Shown: positions 1 to 9,155 of the stretch, in pieces
How the letters are laid out: each line of letters begins with the position of its first letter
Position numbering within the stretch: the first letter of the stretch is position 1
Origin: Collinsella sp.
Lineage (GTDB): Bacteria > Actinomycetota > Coriobacteriia > Coriobacteriales > Coriobacteriaceae
DNA: 64,000 nt
Assembly (NCBI GenBank): GCA_019414055.1
Contig: DXMV01000007.1
Coordinates: forward strand, 30,718-94,717
Direction of reading: 5' to 3'
Translations under genes and position numbers: made by a program
Notes under the pieces: model-generated
Seen by the model: the letters and a program-made list of their open reading frames with translations, nothing else
What the model was told of the DNA's origin: nothing
Databases searched by the model: none

Positions 1-386
1 CCGCCGACCTCGATATTGTCGCCGGGTTTGATAATGCCCATAAACGTCACCTGCATGCCGCCGATGAGGTTTGAAAGCGTGTCCTGAAAGCCGAGCGAGA
101 TGGCGATGCCGCCGACGCCAAGAGCGGCGACGAGGGCGTTTGCGTTAACGCCAAAGCAGTTGTCGAGGATAAAACTGCCGCCGATCGTCCATATGACGGC
201 GCGCGCGATGTTGATGAAGATGCTGGATGAAGGGAGTGGGTTATCGTCGCGGTTAAGCAGGTGGCGCAGGGTCTTGGACGCGACCTTGGCGGCAACGGCG
301 GTGCCGATAGCCAAGATACCTGCCCAGATGATGTTGTGGACCCATCGTTGTGCAAAGAAATGAAGAATTGGCTCAAACAATTCCAT
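1..386 (-). CDS. MscS-family mechanosensitive ion channel, N-terminal part
   Basis: The visible 128 residues run off the window edge, so the C-terminal part is missing. Hydrophobic segments near residues 15-30 and 55-75 are followed by a glycine/alanine-rich pore-helix region containing VAALGVGGIAISLGFQDTL. After that comes the start of the beta domain (IIKPGDNIEVG). This order is the MscS hallmark, where the TM3 pore helix leads into the cytoplasmic vestibule. Such channels open under membrane tension to release solutes on osmotic downshift. The ATG start has a GGAGG ribosome site about 9 bases upstream. The gene stands alone downstream of two terminator-like hairpins. Confidence 0.87.
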   Translation of the reverse strand, partial: MELFEPILHFFAQRWVHNIIWAGILAIGTAVAAKVASKTLRHLLNRDDNPLPSSSIFINIARAVIWTIGGSFILDNCFGVNANALVAALGVGGIAISLGFQDTLSNLIGGMQVTFMGIIKPGDNIEVG

Positions 387-431
387 GTAGGGAAACCTCC
401 TAATGATCGTCCAACCATGATACCCACCAAA

Positions 432-460
432 AAGCCCGTCCGATCACATTGGACGGGCTT
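432..460 (-). terminator. Hairpin with T-run upstream of the MscS gene
   Basis: A perfect 10-bp stem (AAGCCCGTCC / GGACGGGCTT) with a 9-base loop is followed on the minus strand by five T residues. It lies between the ABC operon and the MscS gene and probably backs up the stronger terminator just upstream of it. Confidence 0.6.
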
Positions 461-484
461 CTGCGCTCGATATAAGGGTTAACG

Positions 485-525
485 AAAACCACCACAAAGG
501 TGCCTGTCCCCTTTGTGGTGGTTTT
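485..525 (-). terminator. Terminator of the ABC transporter operon
   Basis: A perfect 16-bp stem starting AAAACCACCACAAAGG with a 9-base loop sits 8 bases beyond the ATPase stop codon. Both flanks are A/T-rich, so it could work in either direction. For the minus strand the stem ends in GGTTTT. Confidence 0.75.
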
Positions 526-533
526 CCAAGGTG

Positions 534-1328
534 TTAGCTCAACAGCATGCGGTCGTTGGCGAGCTCGCCGCCCGAGACCTCCTCGAACTTCTGCAGCAGG
601 TCGGCCACGGTGAGCGACTTTTTCTCGTCGCCGGCCACATCGTAAATCACATGGCCCTCGTGCATCATGATCAGGCGATTGCCCAGACGGATGGCGTCAT
701 TCATGTTGTGCGTGACCATGAGCGTGGTCAGGTGGTTCTCGTCGACAATCTCCTCGGTCAGATTGAGCACCTTCGATGCCGTCTTGGGGTCGAGGGCCGC
801 GGTGTGCTCGTCGAGCAGCAGCAGGCGCGGCTTGGTGAGCGTGGCCATCAGCAGGGTGAGTGCCTGGCGCTGGCCGCCCGAGAGCAGACCGACCTTGGCA
901 TTGAGGCGTGTGTCCAGGCCAAGGTCCAGGCGTTTGAGTAGCTCAACGTACTCGTCCTTCTCGGCCTTGGTGACGCCCCACGAAAGACCGCGACGCTGAC
1001 CGCGACGCTTGGCGAGAGCTAGATTCTCGGCAATCTGCATGTCGGCTGCGGTGCCGCGCATGGGGTCCTGGAACACGCGGCCCAGGTACTTGGCGCGCTG
1101 CGACTCGCTCAGACGCGAGATATCGTTGCCGTCGAGCTCGATAACGCCCGAATCGAGCGGATACACGCCGGCGATCATGTTGAGCAGCGTGGACTTGCCG
1201 GCGCCGTTGCCGCCGATCACGGTCACAAAGTCGCCGTCGTTAAGGGTGAGGTCGACGCCGGTGAGCGCGCGCTTCTCGGTGACGGTGCCCTTGTTAAAGG
1301 TCTTCTTGACGTGCGAGAGCTTAAGCAT
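534..1328 (-). CDS. ABC transporter ATP-binding protein (TrpZ/COG1101-like)
   Basis: This is the cytoplasmic ATPase of a three-gene importer whose permease and binding protein are encoded upstream. Walker A (GGNGAGKST, about residues 39-47), the Q-loop region, the signature LSGGQRQ and Walker B (LLLLDEH) are all intact. The start chosen is the ATG at 1328, because the GGGGG ribosome site lies 9 bases before it. An in-frame ATG at 1337 sits directly on that site. The gene overlaps the permease by 8 bases, which suggests translational coupling. The family works with COG2984 binding proteins, and characterised members import tryptophan or tyrosine. The substrate here is not shown by the sequence. 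Confidence 0.9.
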   Translation of the reverse strand: MLKLSHVKKTFNKGTVTEKRALTGVDLTLNDGDFVTVIGGNGAGKSTLLNMIAGVYPLDSGVIELDGNDISRLSESQRAKYLGRVFQDPMRGTAADMQIAENLALAKRRGQRRGLSWGVTKAEKDEYVELLKRLDLGLDTRLNAKVGLLSGGQRQALTLLMATLTKPRLLLLDEHTAALDPKTASKVLNLTEEIVDENHLTTLMVTHNMNDAIRLGNRLIMMHEGHVIYDVAGDEKKSLTVADLLQKFEEVSGGELANDRMLLS

Positions 1329-2244
1329 CTGCCTCATCCCCCTTCGTGTAGGAGCTGCGGAGCTTATAGCGCTCCCAAACCACGGGCACGCACAGGGCCA
1401 CGGCGACGATCACGGCGGAGAGCAGCTTCATGTCGTTGGCGTCCATGCCCAACTGCAGCACGATGGCGCGAATAAGGAAGTACACCACGGAGCCAAAGAC
1501 GGCGGAGGCAAGACGGACGCTAAACTGCGTCAGACCGCCGGGCAGCAGGCGGCCGAGCACCTCGCCGATAACAATAGCGGCAAGACCGATAACGATGGCG
1601 CCGGTACCCATGCCAATGTCGGCATACTTTTGACTCTGGCAGATAAGCGCGCCAGAGAGGCCGATGAGGGCGTTGGAGAGCACGAGGGCGATCATCTTGG
1701 TGGAGTTGGTGTTGACGCCCAGGGCGCGGATCATGTACTCGTTGTTGCCGGTAGCGCGCAGTGCGGAGCCGATCTCGGTACCAAAGAACCAGTACAGGAT
1801 GGCGACGATGGCCACGGCCAGCACAATGCCCAAGATAATGGCAACGGTGGACTGCGGCAGGCCGGTCATGTTGCTGACGGACGAGAAGATGGTGCCCTTG
1901 GCGAGGATGGGCGTGTTGGACTTGCCCATGATGCGCAGGTTGATGGACCACAGGCTGATCTGCGTTAGGATTCCGGCAAGGATTGCGGGAATCTCAAAGA
2001 CGGTGGTCAAAATGCCCGTGACGGCGCCCGCGATGGCGCCGGCGCACATGCCGGCCAGTACGGCGAGCAGCGGGTCGACGTTGTTATTGACGATGAGTAC
2101 GGCGCAGACGCAGCCGCCGAGGGCAAAGCTACCGTCGCAGGTCATATCGGGGATGTCGAGCAGGCGGAACGTGATAAACACGCCAAGCACCATAATGCCC
2201 CAGAGGACGCCCTGCGAAACGGCGCCCTGCAATGCAATGAGCAT
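1321..2244 (-). CDS. ABC transporter permease (TrpY/COG4120-like)
   Basis: A 307-residue integral membrane protein with eight or nine hydrophobic segments, resembling the branched-chain-amino-acid/ribose type of permease. It probably forms a homodimeric channel with the ATPase encoded next to it. The start ATG follows AGGAGGT by 7 bases. It is the middle gene of the order binding protein - permease - ATPase. The gap of about 200 bases to the binding-protein gene contains a strong hairpin, which may set different expression levels. Confidence 0.88.
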   Translation of the reverse strand: MLIALQGAVSQGVLWGIMVLGVFITFRLLDIPDMTCDGSFALGGCVCAVLIVNNNVDPLLAVLAGMCAGAIAGAVTGILTTVFEIPAILAGILTQISLWSINLRIMGKSNTPILAKGTIFSSVSNMTGLPQSTVAIILGIVLAVAIVAILYWFFGTEIGSALRATGNNEYMIRALGVNTNSTKMIALVLSNALIGLSGALICQSQKYADIGMGTGAIVIGLAAIVIGEVLGRLLPGGLTQFSVRLASAVFGSVVYFLIRAIVLQLGMDANDMKLLSAVIVAVALCVPVVWERYKLRSSYTKGDEADA

Positions 2245-2348
2245 GCTTCATACCTCCTAGGATAGGGTGGACACGTGAGTCACCATGATAGCGGTAACAA
2301 TGCATGAAAGAGCTGCGGCCGGATGTTTTGTCTCATCCGTAACAAGCA

Positions 2349-2377
2349 GGGCGAACGCCGGTCTTTGGCGTTCGCCC
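2349..2377 (-). other. Intercistronic hairpin between binding protein and permease genes
   Basis: A perfect 11-bp stem (GGGCGAACGCC / GGCGTTCGCCC) has no T-run on either strand. In ABC operons such hairpins often stabilise the upstream binding-protein mRNA or attenuate the downstream genes. That role is inferred here. Confidence 0.55.
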
Positions 2378-2448
2378 CTGTGGCTCAGATATTGAATAAC
2401 ACGGCAACGGCGCGAGTATGGGCCCTAGGCACATCGCCGCGCATACCG

Positions 2449-3429
2449 CTACTCGTCCAGAGCGGAGAGGTCGATGCCCAGAGCCTCGGCCATCTCGTCG
2501 TTCTTGACGACGACCAGGTTCTTGCTCGAGAGGTGCTTGATCGGCATATCCTCGGGCTTGGCCTCGCCCTTCAGGATCTTGACGGCCATCTCGCCCGCGG
2601 CGTAGCCCAGGTCCTCATAGTTGATGGAGAGGGTGAACAGGCCGCCGGCCATGCACATACCCTCCTCGCCGGTCACGAAGGGGAGCTTATTCTCCTTGCA
2701 GATCTGGCCGACCTGCGAAGCGCCCGCGGCGATGGTGTTGTCGGTGGGGGAGTAGAGCGCGTCGACCTTGCCCACGGCGGACTCGACGACGGACTGGATC
2801 TCGTTGGAGCTCGAGACGGTGAAGTCGGTGTACTCCAGGCCCAGCTTGCCGAGTTCCTTCTTGGCGGCCTTGATTTGGACGTCGGAGTTGGACTCGGCAG
2901 TGCAGTAGAGCAGACCGACCTTCTTTACGTCGGGCAGGACCTTCTGCATCATCTCGAGCTGCTCGGCGACCGGGGTGAGGTCGGAGGCGCCCGTGACGTT
3001 GGTGCCGGGTTTGTCGTTGTCCTGGACCAGGCCGGAGGCGGCGTAGTCGGTGATGGCGCAGCCCACGATGGGGATATCGGCCGTGGCGCCGGCGGCGGCC
3101 TGCGCGGCAGGCGTGGCGATGGCGTAGATCAGGTCGACGTTGTCGCCCACAAACTTGTCGGCGATGGACTTACACGTGGACTGGTCGTTCTGGGCGTTCT
3201 TCTGGTCGATCTTGACCTTGAGACCGCTCTTCTTGATGGCCTTGACGAAGCCGTCGTTGGCGGCATCGAGCGCGGAGTGCTCGGTGAGCTGCAGAACGCC
3301 GATGGTGTAGTCGGAACCGGCGGCAGCGGAGCCGGAACCAGAGTTGCCGCCGCATCCGGCGAGCGGAGCGAGCGCGAGCAGGCCAGCGGAGACAAGAAGG
3401 CTCCTGCGGCTGATGGTGATGTCCTTCAT
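2449..3429 (-). CDS. ABC transporter substrate-binding lipoprotein (TrpX/COG2984-like)
   Basis: The N-terminus combines a twin-arginine pair (SRRSLL) with a hydrophobic stretch and the lipobox LAGC. It is therefore probably a lipoprotein anchored outside the membrane, possibly Tat-exported. The mature part (IGVLQLTEHSALDAANDGF...) matches the COG2984 periplasmic-binding fold, with two lobes each starting with a beta strand. Relatives bind aromatic amino acids. At 326 residues it is full length. The ATG follows GGGGGT by 7 bases. It is the promoter-proximal gene of the importer operon. Confidence 0.9.
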   Translation of the reverse strand: MKDITISRRSLLVSAGLLALAPLAGCGGNSGSGSAAAGSDYTIGVLQLTEHSALDAANDGFVKAIKKSGLKVKIDQKNAQNDQSTCKSIADKFVGDNVDLIYAIATPAAQAAAGATADIPIVGCAITDYAASGLVQDNDKPGTNVTGASDLTPVAEQLEMMQKVLPDVKKVGLLYCTAESNSDVQIKAAKKELGKLGLEYTDFTVSSSNEIQSVVESAVGKVDALYSPTDNTIAAGASQVGQICKENKLPFVTGEEGMCMAGGLFTLSINYEDLGYAAGEMAVKILKGEAKPEDMPIKHLSSKNLVVVKNDEMAEALGIDLSALDE

Positions 3430-3492
3430 ATCATTACCCCCAGTATAAAAATGGCTGGAAACACTGCACTAGGAAAAAGTGCAAGTGGGACT

Positions 3493-3520
3493 ATAGTAAC
3501 GCCGATGTCCATTTTTACAA
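3493..3520 (-). promoter_or_regulatory. Candidate promoter of the ABC importer operon
   Basis: On the minus strand TTGTAA (-35) and TACTAT (-10) are separated by 16 bases. They lie about 60 bases upstream of the binding-protein start codon. Confidence 0.5.
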
Positions 3521-3588
3521 TAACCTGGCGGGTTTTTTAATACTGAACCGGATGGGCGGTGCTGAGGAACGACGGACGGTAACGGGGC

Positions 3589-4377
3589 TTACGCTGCGGG
3601 CGCGGGACTGTCTTCTTCATTTAGCGCGGCAAAGAGTTTCTTGCCGTCGAGCAAACGCGTGCTGACGTTTCTCATGCGGCTGACCTCAACGGTGCGCAGG
3701 GTGTCATCGGCGCCTCGGGTGTCGTAGACCGTTCCCAGCAGATACGAGACGCCATCGCGTTGCCTGATGGCAAAGGGCCGGACCGTCATCCGCACCACCT
3801 CGGTTTCGCCTCGGGTCAGGACGTTTGAGATATCAAAGCTGACAGTTGTTCCATGGTCGATAGCCTGTTCGACGAGCTCGCACGTGTCGATACGATTGGC
3901 GCGCGGACGCGTTGTCTTGACGGGCGCGTCGTTGGCGGCCGGTGCCGGTTCGGGCATATCGAGATAGCCACGAACATCGGCGCTCGCCATGGCGACCAGG
4001 TGCTGCGCCATGCTCTTTCGAATGGCTATGGGCGTCGATCGGTTGCGCATGACCATGCCATGGAGCCGTATGATCTCCTCGTCAGCAAGCGGGCGGGTGA
4101 GGAGCCGATAGCCCACGCCGCGTTTATAGTCGATTTCGTATCCGGCGTGACGAAGTGCGGATATCGAGGTATAGATGCTGCGGCGTGCCGCCGAGATGGG
4201 CATGCGGGCGGGGTCGTCGGGATGGGCGAGGAGCTCGACCAGCTCGTCGGAAAGCAGCGCCTTGTCCTCGCCGGTGTTCTCGCTCAAAAGCTGCAGGATG
4301 CGTACGGCGCGATAGGCTGCCATCGAGGCGGAGCCCCTGGTCGTGGTCTCGTAGTTTTCAACAACGGCTTCGGTCAT
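3589..4377 (-). CDS. Helix-turn-helix / WYL-type transcriptional regulator
   Basis: A 262-residue cytoplasmic protein. The N-terminal third (YRAVRILQLLSENTGEDKALL...RRSIYTSISALRHAGYEIDY) reads as a winged helix-turn-helix. The C-terminal half (TVSFDI...VRPFAIRQRDGVSYLLGTVYD) resembles the ligand-sensing beta-rich WYL domain, although the exact W-Y-L triad is not obvious. The ATG at 4377 has AGGA 10 bases upstream. A GTG at 4386 is possible but lies too close to that site. Target genes are unknown. It lies between the ABC operon and asnS and could regulate the importer. Confidence 0.72.
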   Translation of the reverse strand: MTEAVVENYETTTRGSASMAAYRAVRILQLLSENTGEDKALLSDELVELLAHPDDPARMPISAARRSIYTSISALRHAGYEIDYKRGVGYRLLTRPLADEEIIRLHGMVMRNRSTPIAIRKSMAQHLVAMASADVRGYLDMPEPAPAANDAPVKTTRPRANRIDTCELVEQAIDHGTTVSFDISNVLTRGETEVVRMTVRPFAIRQRDGVSYLLGTVYDTRGADDTLRTVEVSRMRNVSTRLLDGKKLFAALNEEDSPAPAA

Positions 4378-4557
4378 AGTGCCCACGTCCTTTCCTTTTT
4401 TGGCGATGGCAGATCAGAGCCTAGGGCGCGGAGCCTGGCCAAGGACACGTGGCGCCTTGGGCGGTCGATGGTTGCCGGCAAACGGCGGGTCGAATTTTCA
4501 ACAACCCTGCCTAACTGACCAAAACCTTGCCAAAAGCTTGACGGATGCTGTTGAAAA

Positions 4558-4587
4558 AAGCGCCCCTCGGCTTGCCGAGAGGCGCTT
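4558..4587 (-). terminator. Intrinsic terminator of asnS
   Basis: The stem AAGCGCC-N-CTCGGC pairs with GCCGAG-N-GGCGCTT around a tiny loop. On the minus strand it is followed by six T residues, 46 bases after the asnS stop. Confidence 0.85.
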
Positions 4588-4632
4588 GTGCGATGAGTGT
4601 TGCACGTGGCGACGCGAGCAAGTGCCCGATGA

Positions 4633-6036
4633 TTAGAAGTCAGCGTTGCCCACGGTGCGCGGGTGCGGCAGGACGTCGCGGATGTTGCCCACGCCGGTGA
4701 GGTACATCACCAAGCGCTCGAAGCCCAGACCGTAGCCGGCGTGCTTGCAGGAACCGTAGCGGCGCAGGTCAAGGTAGTACTTGTACTGCTCGGGATTCAT
4801 ACCCAGATCCTTGATGCGGGCCTCGAGCAGATCCAGGCGCTCCTCGCGCTGGGAGCCGCCGATAATCTCGCCGATGCCGGGAACCAGGCAGTCGGCAGCG
4901 GCGACGGTCTTGCCGTCCTCGTTCATGCGCATGTAGAACGCCTTGATCTCGGCCGGGTAGTCGGTTACGAAGGTCGGGCGCTTAAAGTGCTCCTCGGTCA
5001 GGAAACGCTCGTGCTCGGTTTGCAGGTCGATGCCCCAGCTCACGGGATAGTCAAACTTGTGACCGGCGGCGACGGCCTGCTCTAGGATTTCGACGGCCTC
5101 GGTATAGGTGACGCGGGCAAAGTCGGAGTTGGCGACATGGTTCAGGCGCTCAAGCAGACCCTTGTCCACAAACTTGTTGAGCATATTGAGCTCGTCGGGG
5201 CAGGTTGCCATGACGTCCTTGAGGACATACTTGAGCATGGCCTCGGCGTTATCCATGTAGTCGTTCAGATCGGCAAATGCCATCTCGGGCTCGATCATCC
5301 AAAACTCGGCGGCGTGGCGCGTGGTGTTGGAGTTCTCGGCGCGGAAGGTGGGGCCAAAGGTGTACACGTCGCCAAAGGCCATGGCGAAGTTCTCGGCATT
5401 GAGCTGTCCGGAAACGGTGAGGCTCGCATGCTTGCCAAAGAAGTCCTGGCTCCAGTCGACCTCGCCGGCCTCGGTGAGGGGCGGGTTTTTGGGGTCGAGC
5501 GTGGTCACGCGGAACATCTCGCCGGCGCCCTCGCAGTCACTCGTGGTGATGATGGGGGTGTTGACGTAGACAAAGCCCTGCTCCTGGAAGAAGCGGTGGA
5601 TAGCGGCAGCCGCGACAGAGCGGATGCGGAACACGGCGCGGAACAGGTTGGTGCGCGGGCGCAGGTGCTGCTGGGTGCGCAGGAACTCGACGGTGGCACG
5701 CTTCTTCTGCAGCGGGTAATCCGGGGCGCTCGTGCCCTCGACCTCGATGGAAGTGGCAGAAAGCTCGAAGGGCTGGGGCGCATCGGGGGTCAGCTTGACG
5801 GTGCCGGTGCAGATGAGGGCGGCCGAGACGTTTTGGTGGGCGATCTCGTCGTAGTTGTCGAGCGCCTCGCGGTTCATGACGACCTGCAGGTCGCGGAAGC
5901 AGCTGCCGTCGTTGAGCGTAACGAAGCCAAAGTTCTTCATGTCGCGGACGGACTTGACCCAGCCGGCAACGGTGACGGTCTGGCCACCGAGCGACTCGGC
6001 GTGCGTATAGAGCTGCGCGATTTTGGTGCGGTTCAC
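4633..6036 (-). CDS. asnS: Asparagine--tRNA ligase
   Basis: A class IIb aminoacyl-tRNA synthetase that charges tRNA-Asn. It has an N-terminal OB-fold anticodon-binding domain (about residues 10-115, VTVAGWVKSVRDMKNFGFV). This is followed by the catalytic core with motif 2 (FRAENSNTTRHAAEFWMIE) and motif 3 near the end (GLGFERLVMYLTG). The length of 467 residues fits the family. The reading frame stays open further upstream, but the GTG at 6036 is preceded by GGGAGG at the right distance and begins exactly where family members begin (NRTKIAQLY). It has its own promoter and terminator. Confidence 0.96.
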   Translation of the reverse strand: MNRTKIAQLYTHAESLGGQTVTVAGWVKSVRDMKNFGFVTLNDGSCFRDLQVVMNREALDNYDEIAHQNVSAALICTGTVKLTPDAPQPFELSATSIEVEGTSAPDYPLQKKRATVEFLRTQQHLRPRTNLFRAVFRIRSVAAAAIHRFFQEQGFVYVNTPIITTSDCEGAGEMFRVTTLDPKNPPLTEAGEVDWSQDFFGKHASLTVSGQLNAENFAMAFGDVYTFGPTFRAENSNTTRHAAEFWMIEPEMAFADLNDYMDNAEAMLKYVLKDVMATCPDELNMLNKFVDKGLLERLNHVANSDFARVTYTEAVEILEQAVAAGHKFDYPVSWGIDLQTEHERFLTEEHFKRPTFVTDYPAEIKAFYMRMNEDGKTVAAADCLVPGIGEIIGGSQREERLDLLEARIKDLGMNPEQYKYYLDLRRYGSCKHAGYGLGFERLVMYLTGVGNIRDVLPHPRTVGNADF

Positions 6037-6082
6037 GTATCCTCCCAGAGCGGTTGTACGGATTATTTCCAAACAGTTAACC

Positions 6083-6111
6083 ATTCTAACCCGCGAGCGG
6101 GGGCGTAGCAA
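6083..6111 (-). promoter_or_regulatory. Promoter of asnS
   Basis: On the minus strand TTGCTA (-35) and TAGAAT (-10) are spaced by 17 bases, about 50 bases before the GTG start. No T-box leader fits in this short distance. Confidence 0.65.
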
Positions 6112-6142
6112 AACGTCAGGTGTGATGTATGGGCGCAACGTG

Positions 6143-6173
6143 GGCACCGCGCAAGCGCCGATTTTGCGGTGCC
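6143..6173 (-). terminator. Hairpin at the end of the acyltransferase gene
   Basis: The stem GGCACCGC / GCGGTGCC directly abuts the acyltransferase stop codon on the minus strand. There is no T-run, so termination is only probable. Confidence 0.4.
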
Positions 6174-8107
6174 TAGTGCCCGCAGATGGCTTGGCGTATG
6201 AGGACGGCGTAGGTGTCGATTCCCGCCTGGGTGAGGTGTGTGCCGTCGTCGACGAGGTATTCGCTGTGGCCCTCCGAGGCACCGTTCCAGTCGATGACGC
6301 CGGCGTTGTCGTTTTGGGCGCAGACGTCGCGAATCGTCTGGTTATTGCGGTCCTGTAGCTCGAGCGGTACGCGCACGGTCACAAAGTAGATGGGCTTGCC
6401 GCCCACGGCATTAATCACGTCCTGCACTTGCTGGGGGTCTCGGATGAGGCCGTTGGTGCCAAGCGCGCAGATGACCACGCTTGGATCGTAGTTGGCACTG
6501 TCCTGTGCATAGACATCCTGGAAGGTGTAGAACTGGCGGCTCACCACGCCGTCGATGTATGCGTTGGGAAGCGCCGCCTGAATGCCAGGTTGGGCACCTG
6601 CGGTGACCGAGTCACCGATCATGAGCACGCGGGCGTCGCAGGTTCCGGTTGCCTCGTCGTAGGTAAAGCTCTTCCAGTCCAAGTTCTTGGGGACCTTTTC
6701 GGCGATAGGCCCTTCTTTGGGTTTTTGTTTGGTGGCGTCATCGGATGCGGTGTCGCTGGGCTGGGAGTCTTTACCGGATGCGGGCTCGGCGCTCTTGTCG
6801 TTGACTCCGTTGTCCTGGGACGAGGTCGCGTTCTGGGTAAGCTCGGGACGGAGCTGCTCGGCGCGGGCGGTGGCGATGCCTGCCCAGTCAAGCGGCGCGA
6901 AGGCAAGTGCGGCGACGCATACGGCGCCAAGCGCAGAAAGTGCCATGGCGGGCGAAAGGACGTGCGTCTTTGCCGTGTTGCCCTGCTGGGCGGGCTTGCG
7001 GGACCAAGGACGTTCGACGAGACGATAGAAGACCTCGGCAACCGTAAGGATCACCACAAGCTGTAGCGCCTGCTCCCACCAGGCGATGCGGGTAGTGCGG
7101 GTTGCGGGGTTCATAAGAAGCAGTAGGGGATAGTGCACCAGATAGACCGAGAACGAGCGCTGACCCAGCCAGACGAGCGGCTTGACCGACAACAGGCGAC
7201 GCACGATGCACTCCGTATTCTGCACGCAGATGATGAGAAGTCCGGTGACGAGGGCAAGCAGCAAAAAGCCGCCGCGGTAGAGCCAGGCGCTCTCTCCGGT
7301 CAGCATGAGTGCGCCGGCTATAACGGCAACGAGCCACGCGATAGAAATCGCGTTGACCTTTGAGATGCCCTTGCTGGCGCCGGAGGTATGGATGTCACCG
7401 CTCAGCATCTCGCGCAGACGCGGCGCGGCGATGGCGGCTAAGGCTCCGCATAGAAGCTCGGCGGCACGGGCGTCGGTTCCGTAGTAGACGCGCGATGTGT
7501 CGGCGGTGGGATTGAACATGAGGACCATGGCTGCCGTCGATACAAGCGCGAATGCGATCGTGATGCCGATGGCGGTGTTGCGCGACCTGGTTTTGCTGCA
7601 CAGCGCCATAAGGATGACCGGCCATACCAGATAGAACTGCATAGTGACAGCGCAGAACCACAGGTGCGTGAGCGGCGAGGGGAGCCCCGCAGCGGCGAAA
7701 TACGAGACGTTGCGGAAGATGTAGAACCAGTTGCTCAAAAAGAGTGCCGATGGCAGTGCATCCTGCTGTACCTTAGGGAGTAGGCTCGGGGCCGCGATGT
7801 AGGTGGCGACGGCGGTAAGCGCGATGGTCACGACGATCGGCGGCACCATGCGCGCAACGCGGCGGCAGATATAGCGCGGGTACGAGAATCCGTCGCGTGC
7901 CGTGGCTCGCATAATGCTTTTGGTGGCGAGATAGCCACTCAGCGTAAAGAAGAGTGTAACGCCCAAAAAACCGCCGGTCAGGCGGCTGGGGCGAAGGTGA
8001 TATAGGACGACGCCGGCGATGGCGAGGGCGCGGAGCCCGTCGAGCGCGACGATGCGTTGGTTGCGTTGAGGCGCGGCATGTGCGGCGCCCGTGGGTGTGT
8101 TTTGCAT
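6173..8107 (-). CDS. OafA/YrhL-type membrane acyltransferase with C-terminal SGNH domain
   Basis: A 644-residue protein with an N-terminal acyltransferase-3 membrane domain of about ten TM segments (residues about 15-370, starting IVALDGLRALAIAGVVLYHL). An eleventh TM comes near residue 385. A low-complexity Ser/Asp/Lys linker follows, then an extracytoplasmic SGNH hydrolase-like domain with GDSVTAG, GTNG and a C-terminal DGTHLT (Asp-His dyad). Such enzymes move acetyl groups onto cell-surface polysaccharide or peptidoglycan. The start is the ATG at 8107, 8 bases after GGAGG. A TTG upstream lies within the ribosome site. The acceptor sugar is unknown. Confidence 0.9.
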   Translation of the reverse strand: MQNTPTGAAHAAPQRNQRIVALDGLRALAIAGVVLYHLRPSRLTGGFLGVTLFFTLSGYLATKSIMRATARDGFSYPRYICRRVARMVPPIVVTIALTAVATYIAAPSLLPKVQQDALPSALFLSNWFYIFRNVSYFAAAGLPSPLTHLWFCAVTMQFYLVWPVILMALCSKTRSRNTAIGITIAFALVSTAAMVLMFNPTADTSRVYYGTDARAAELLCGALAAIAAPRLREMLSGDIHTSGASKGISKVNAISIAWLVAVIAGALMLTGESAWLYRGGFLLLALVTGLLIICVQNTECIVRRLLSVKPLVWLGQRSFSVYLVHYPLLLLMNPATRTTRIAWWEQALQLVVILTVAEVFYRLVERPWSRKPAQQGNTAKTHVLSPAMALSALGAVCVAALAFAPLDWAGIATARAEQLRPELTQNATSSQDNGVNDKSAEPASGKDSQPSDTASDDATKQKPKEGPIAEKVPKNLDWKSFTYDEATGTCDARVLMIGDSVTAGAQPGIQAALPNAYIDGVVSRQFYTFQDVYAQDSANYDPSVVICALGTNGLIRDPQQVQDVINAVGGKPIYFVTVRVPLELQDRNNQTIRDVCAQNDNAGVIDWNGASEGHSEYLVDDGTHLTQAGIDTYAVLIRQAICGH

Positions 8108-8345
8108 CGATCTTTCCTCCAATGTCGACCTAGCAGTCTAGCGCTCTGCGCGGACAAAGGAAGGGGGTTCGTTCGGTTGAACAACATGCCGCGGGGCGAT
8201 GCTTCGCTACGCAAAAGCCGCACCTGCGTTGATGCTCAGCTGCCTATATAGAAACGTTTCAGAAGCTCTACATAGGCAAAAACAACAACAACACAGATGC
8301 GGCAAAGATGCACAGACGGTTGACCCGTTATGTGACGGCAGTCTG

Positions 8346-8909
8346 CTACTTGGTCTTAGCCACCAGCAGCGGGTCGCCGAGCTTGACGAGCGGGTTGCCG
8401 CCGATAAGCGTGCCAGACTCGCCGACGTGGTCGATGCTCTTGAGGCGGTCGAGCTCAGAGACGATGACGGTCACGATGTCCTCGTGGCCGGCGGCCTTAA
8501 TAGCGTCGCGGTCGAAGCTGATGAGCGGCTGGCCTGCCTTGACCGTGTCGCCCATCTCGACAAAGCGGGCAAAGCCTTTACCGTTCATTTCCACGGTGCC
8601 CAGGCCGACGTGGATAAACACGCGCAGGCCGTCCTCGGTAATCATGCCGATGGAGTGATTGGTGACGGTGGTGGCGCCGATACGGCCGTTGGCGGGGGCG
8701 TAAATGGTGCCGGTAATGGGCTCGATGCCGTAGCCCTGGCCGAGCATGCCCGAGGCGATGGTCTCGTCGGGAACCTCACTTAGATTGACGAGCACGCCGT
8801 TGACGGGAGCGTAGATGACGCCTTCGCGGGTGGCGAAGCTTGCTGCGGGCGGAACGGACGCCTCGCCCGACGAAGTGAACGTGGACTTGAGCGAATCGAG
8901 CAGACCCAT
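8346..8909 (-). CDS. PTS glucose-type EIIA protein
   Basis: A stand-alone 187-residue EIIA of the glucose superfamily. The two family histidines are present: HSIGMIT, and the phospho-acceptor in FIHVGLGTVEMNGKGF. The protein receives phosphate from HPr and passes it to a sugar-specific EIIB. No HPr, EI or EIIB lies next to it, so it probably serves EIIBC proteins encoded elsewhere and may have a Crr-like regulatory role. The ATG at 8909 is preceded by GGAGG. The longer open frame upstream is non-conserved. Confidence 0.9.
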   Translation of the reverse strand: MGLLDSLKSTFTSSGEASVPPAASFATREGVIYAPVNGVLVNLSEVPDETIASGMLGQGYGIEPITGTIYAPANGRIGATTVTNHSIGMITEDGLRVFIHVGLGTVEMNGKGFARFVEMGDTVKAGQPLISFDRDAIKAAGHEDIVTVIVSELDRLKSIDHVGESGTLIGGNPLVKLGDPLLVAKTK

Positions 8910-9155
8910 AGATGCCTCCAACGTATCAGGCGCGCATGTTGCACGCGTGTGGTTTGCCGGAAACGTTTCGTACGTGTTTCCCAGCACGGTCAGCGCTCCT
9001 ATTTTACGCTGCTTAACGATGGTCCTGAGCTGGGATTATGTGATATATCAGTTGATGGCCAACTTATTGCGGGGGTGTTTCTGTGCCGCGGGCTCAAGTG
9101 GGGTACGCTAAGGTGCGAAAAACGAGTGCGCACGAATCGCACGGAGGGAGCACCT

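Noticed and set aside
6037..6282. N-terminal extension of asnS in the open frame
   Set aside because: The extra residues are Arg/Thr/Ser-rich and cross the asnS promoter. The GTG at 6036 has a ribosome site and matches the family N-terminus.
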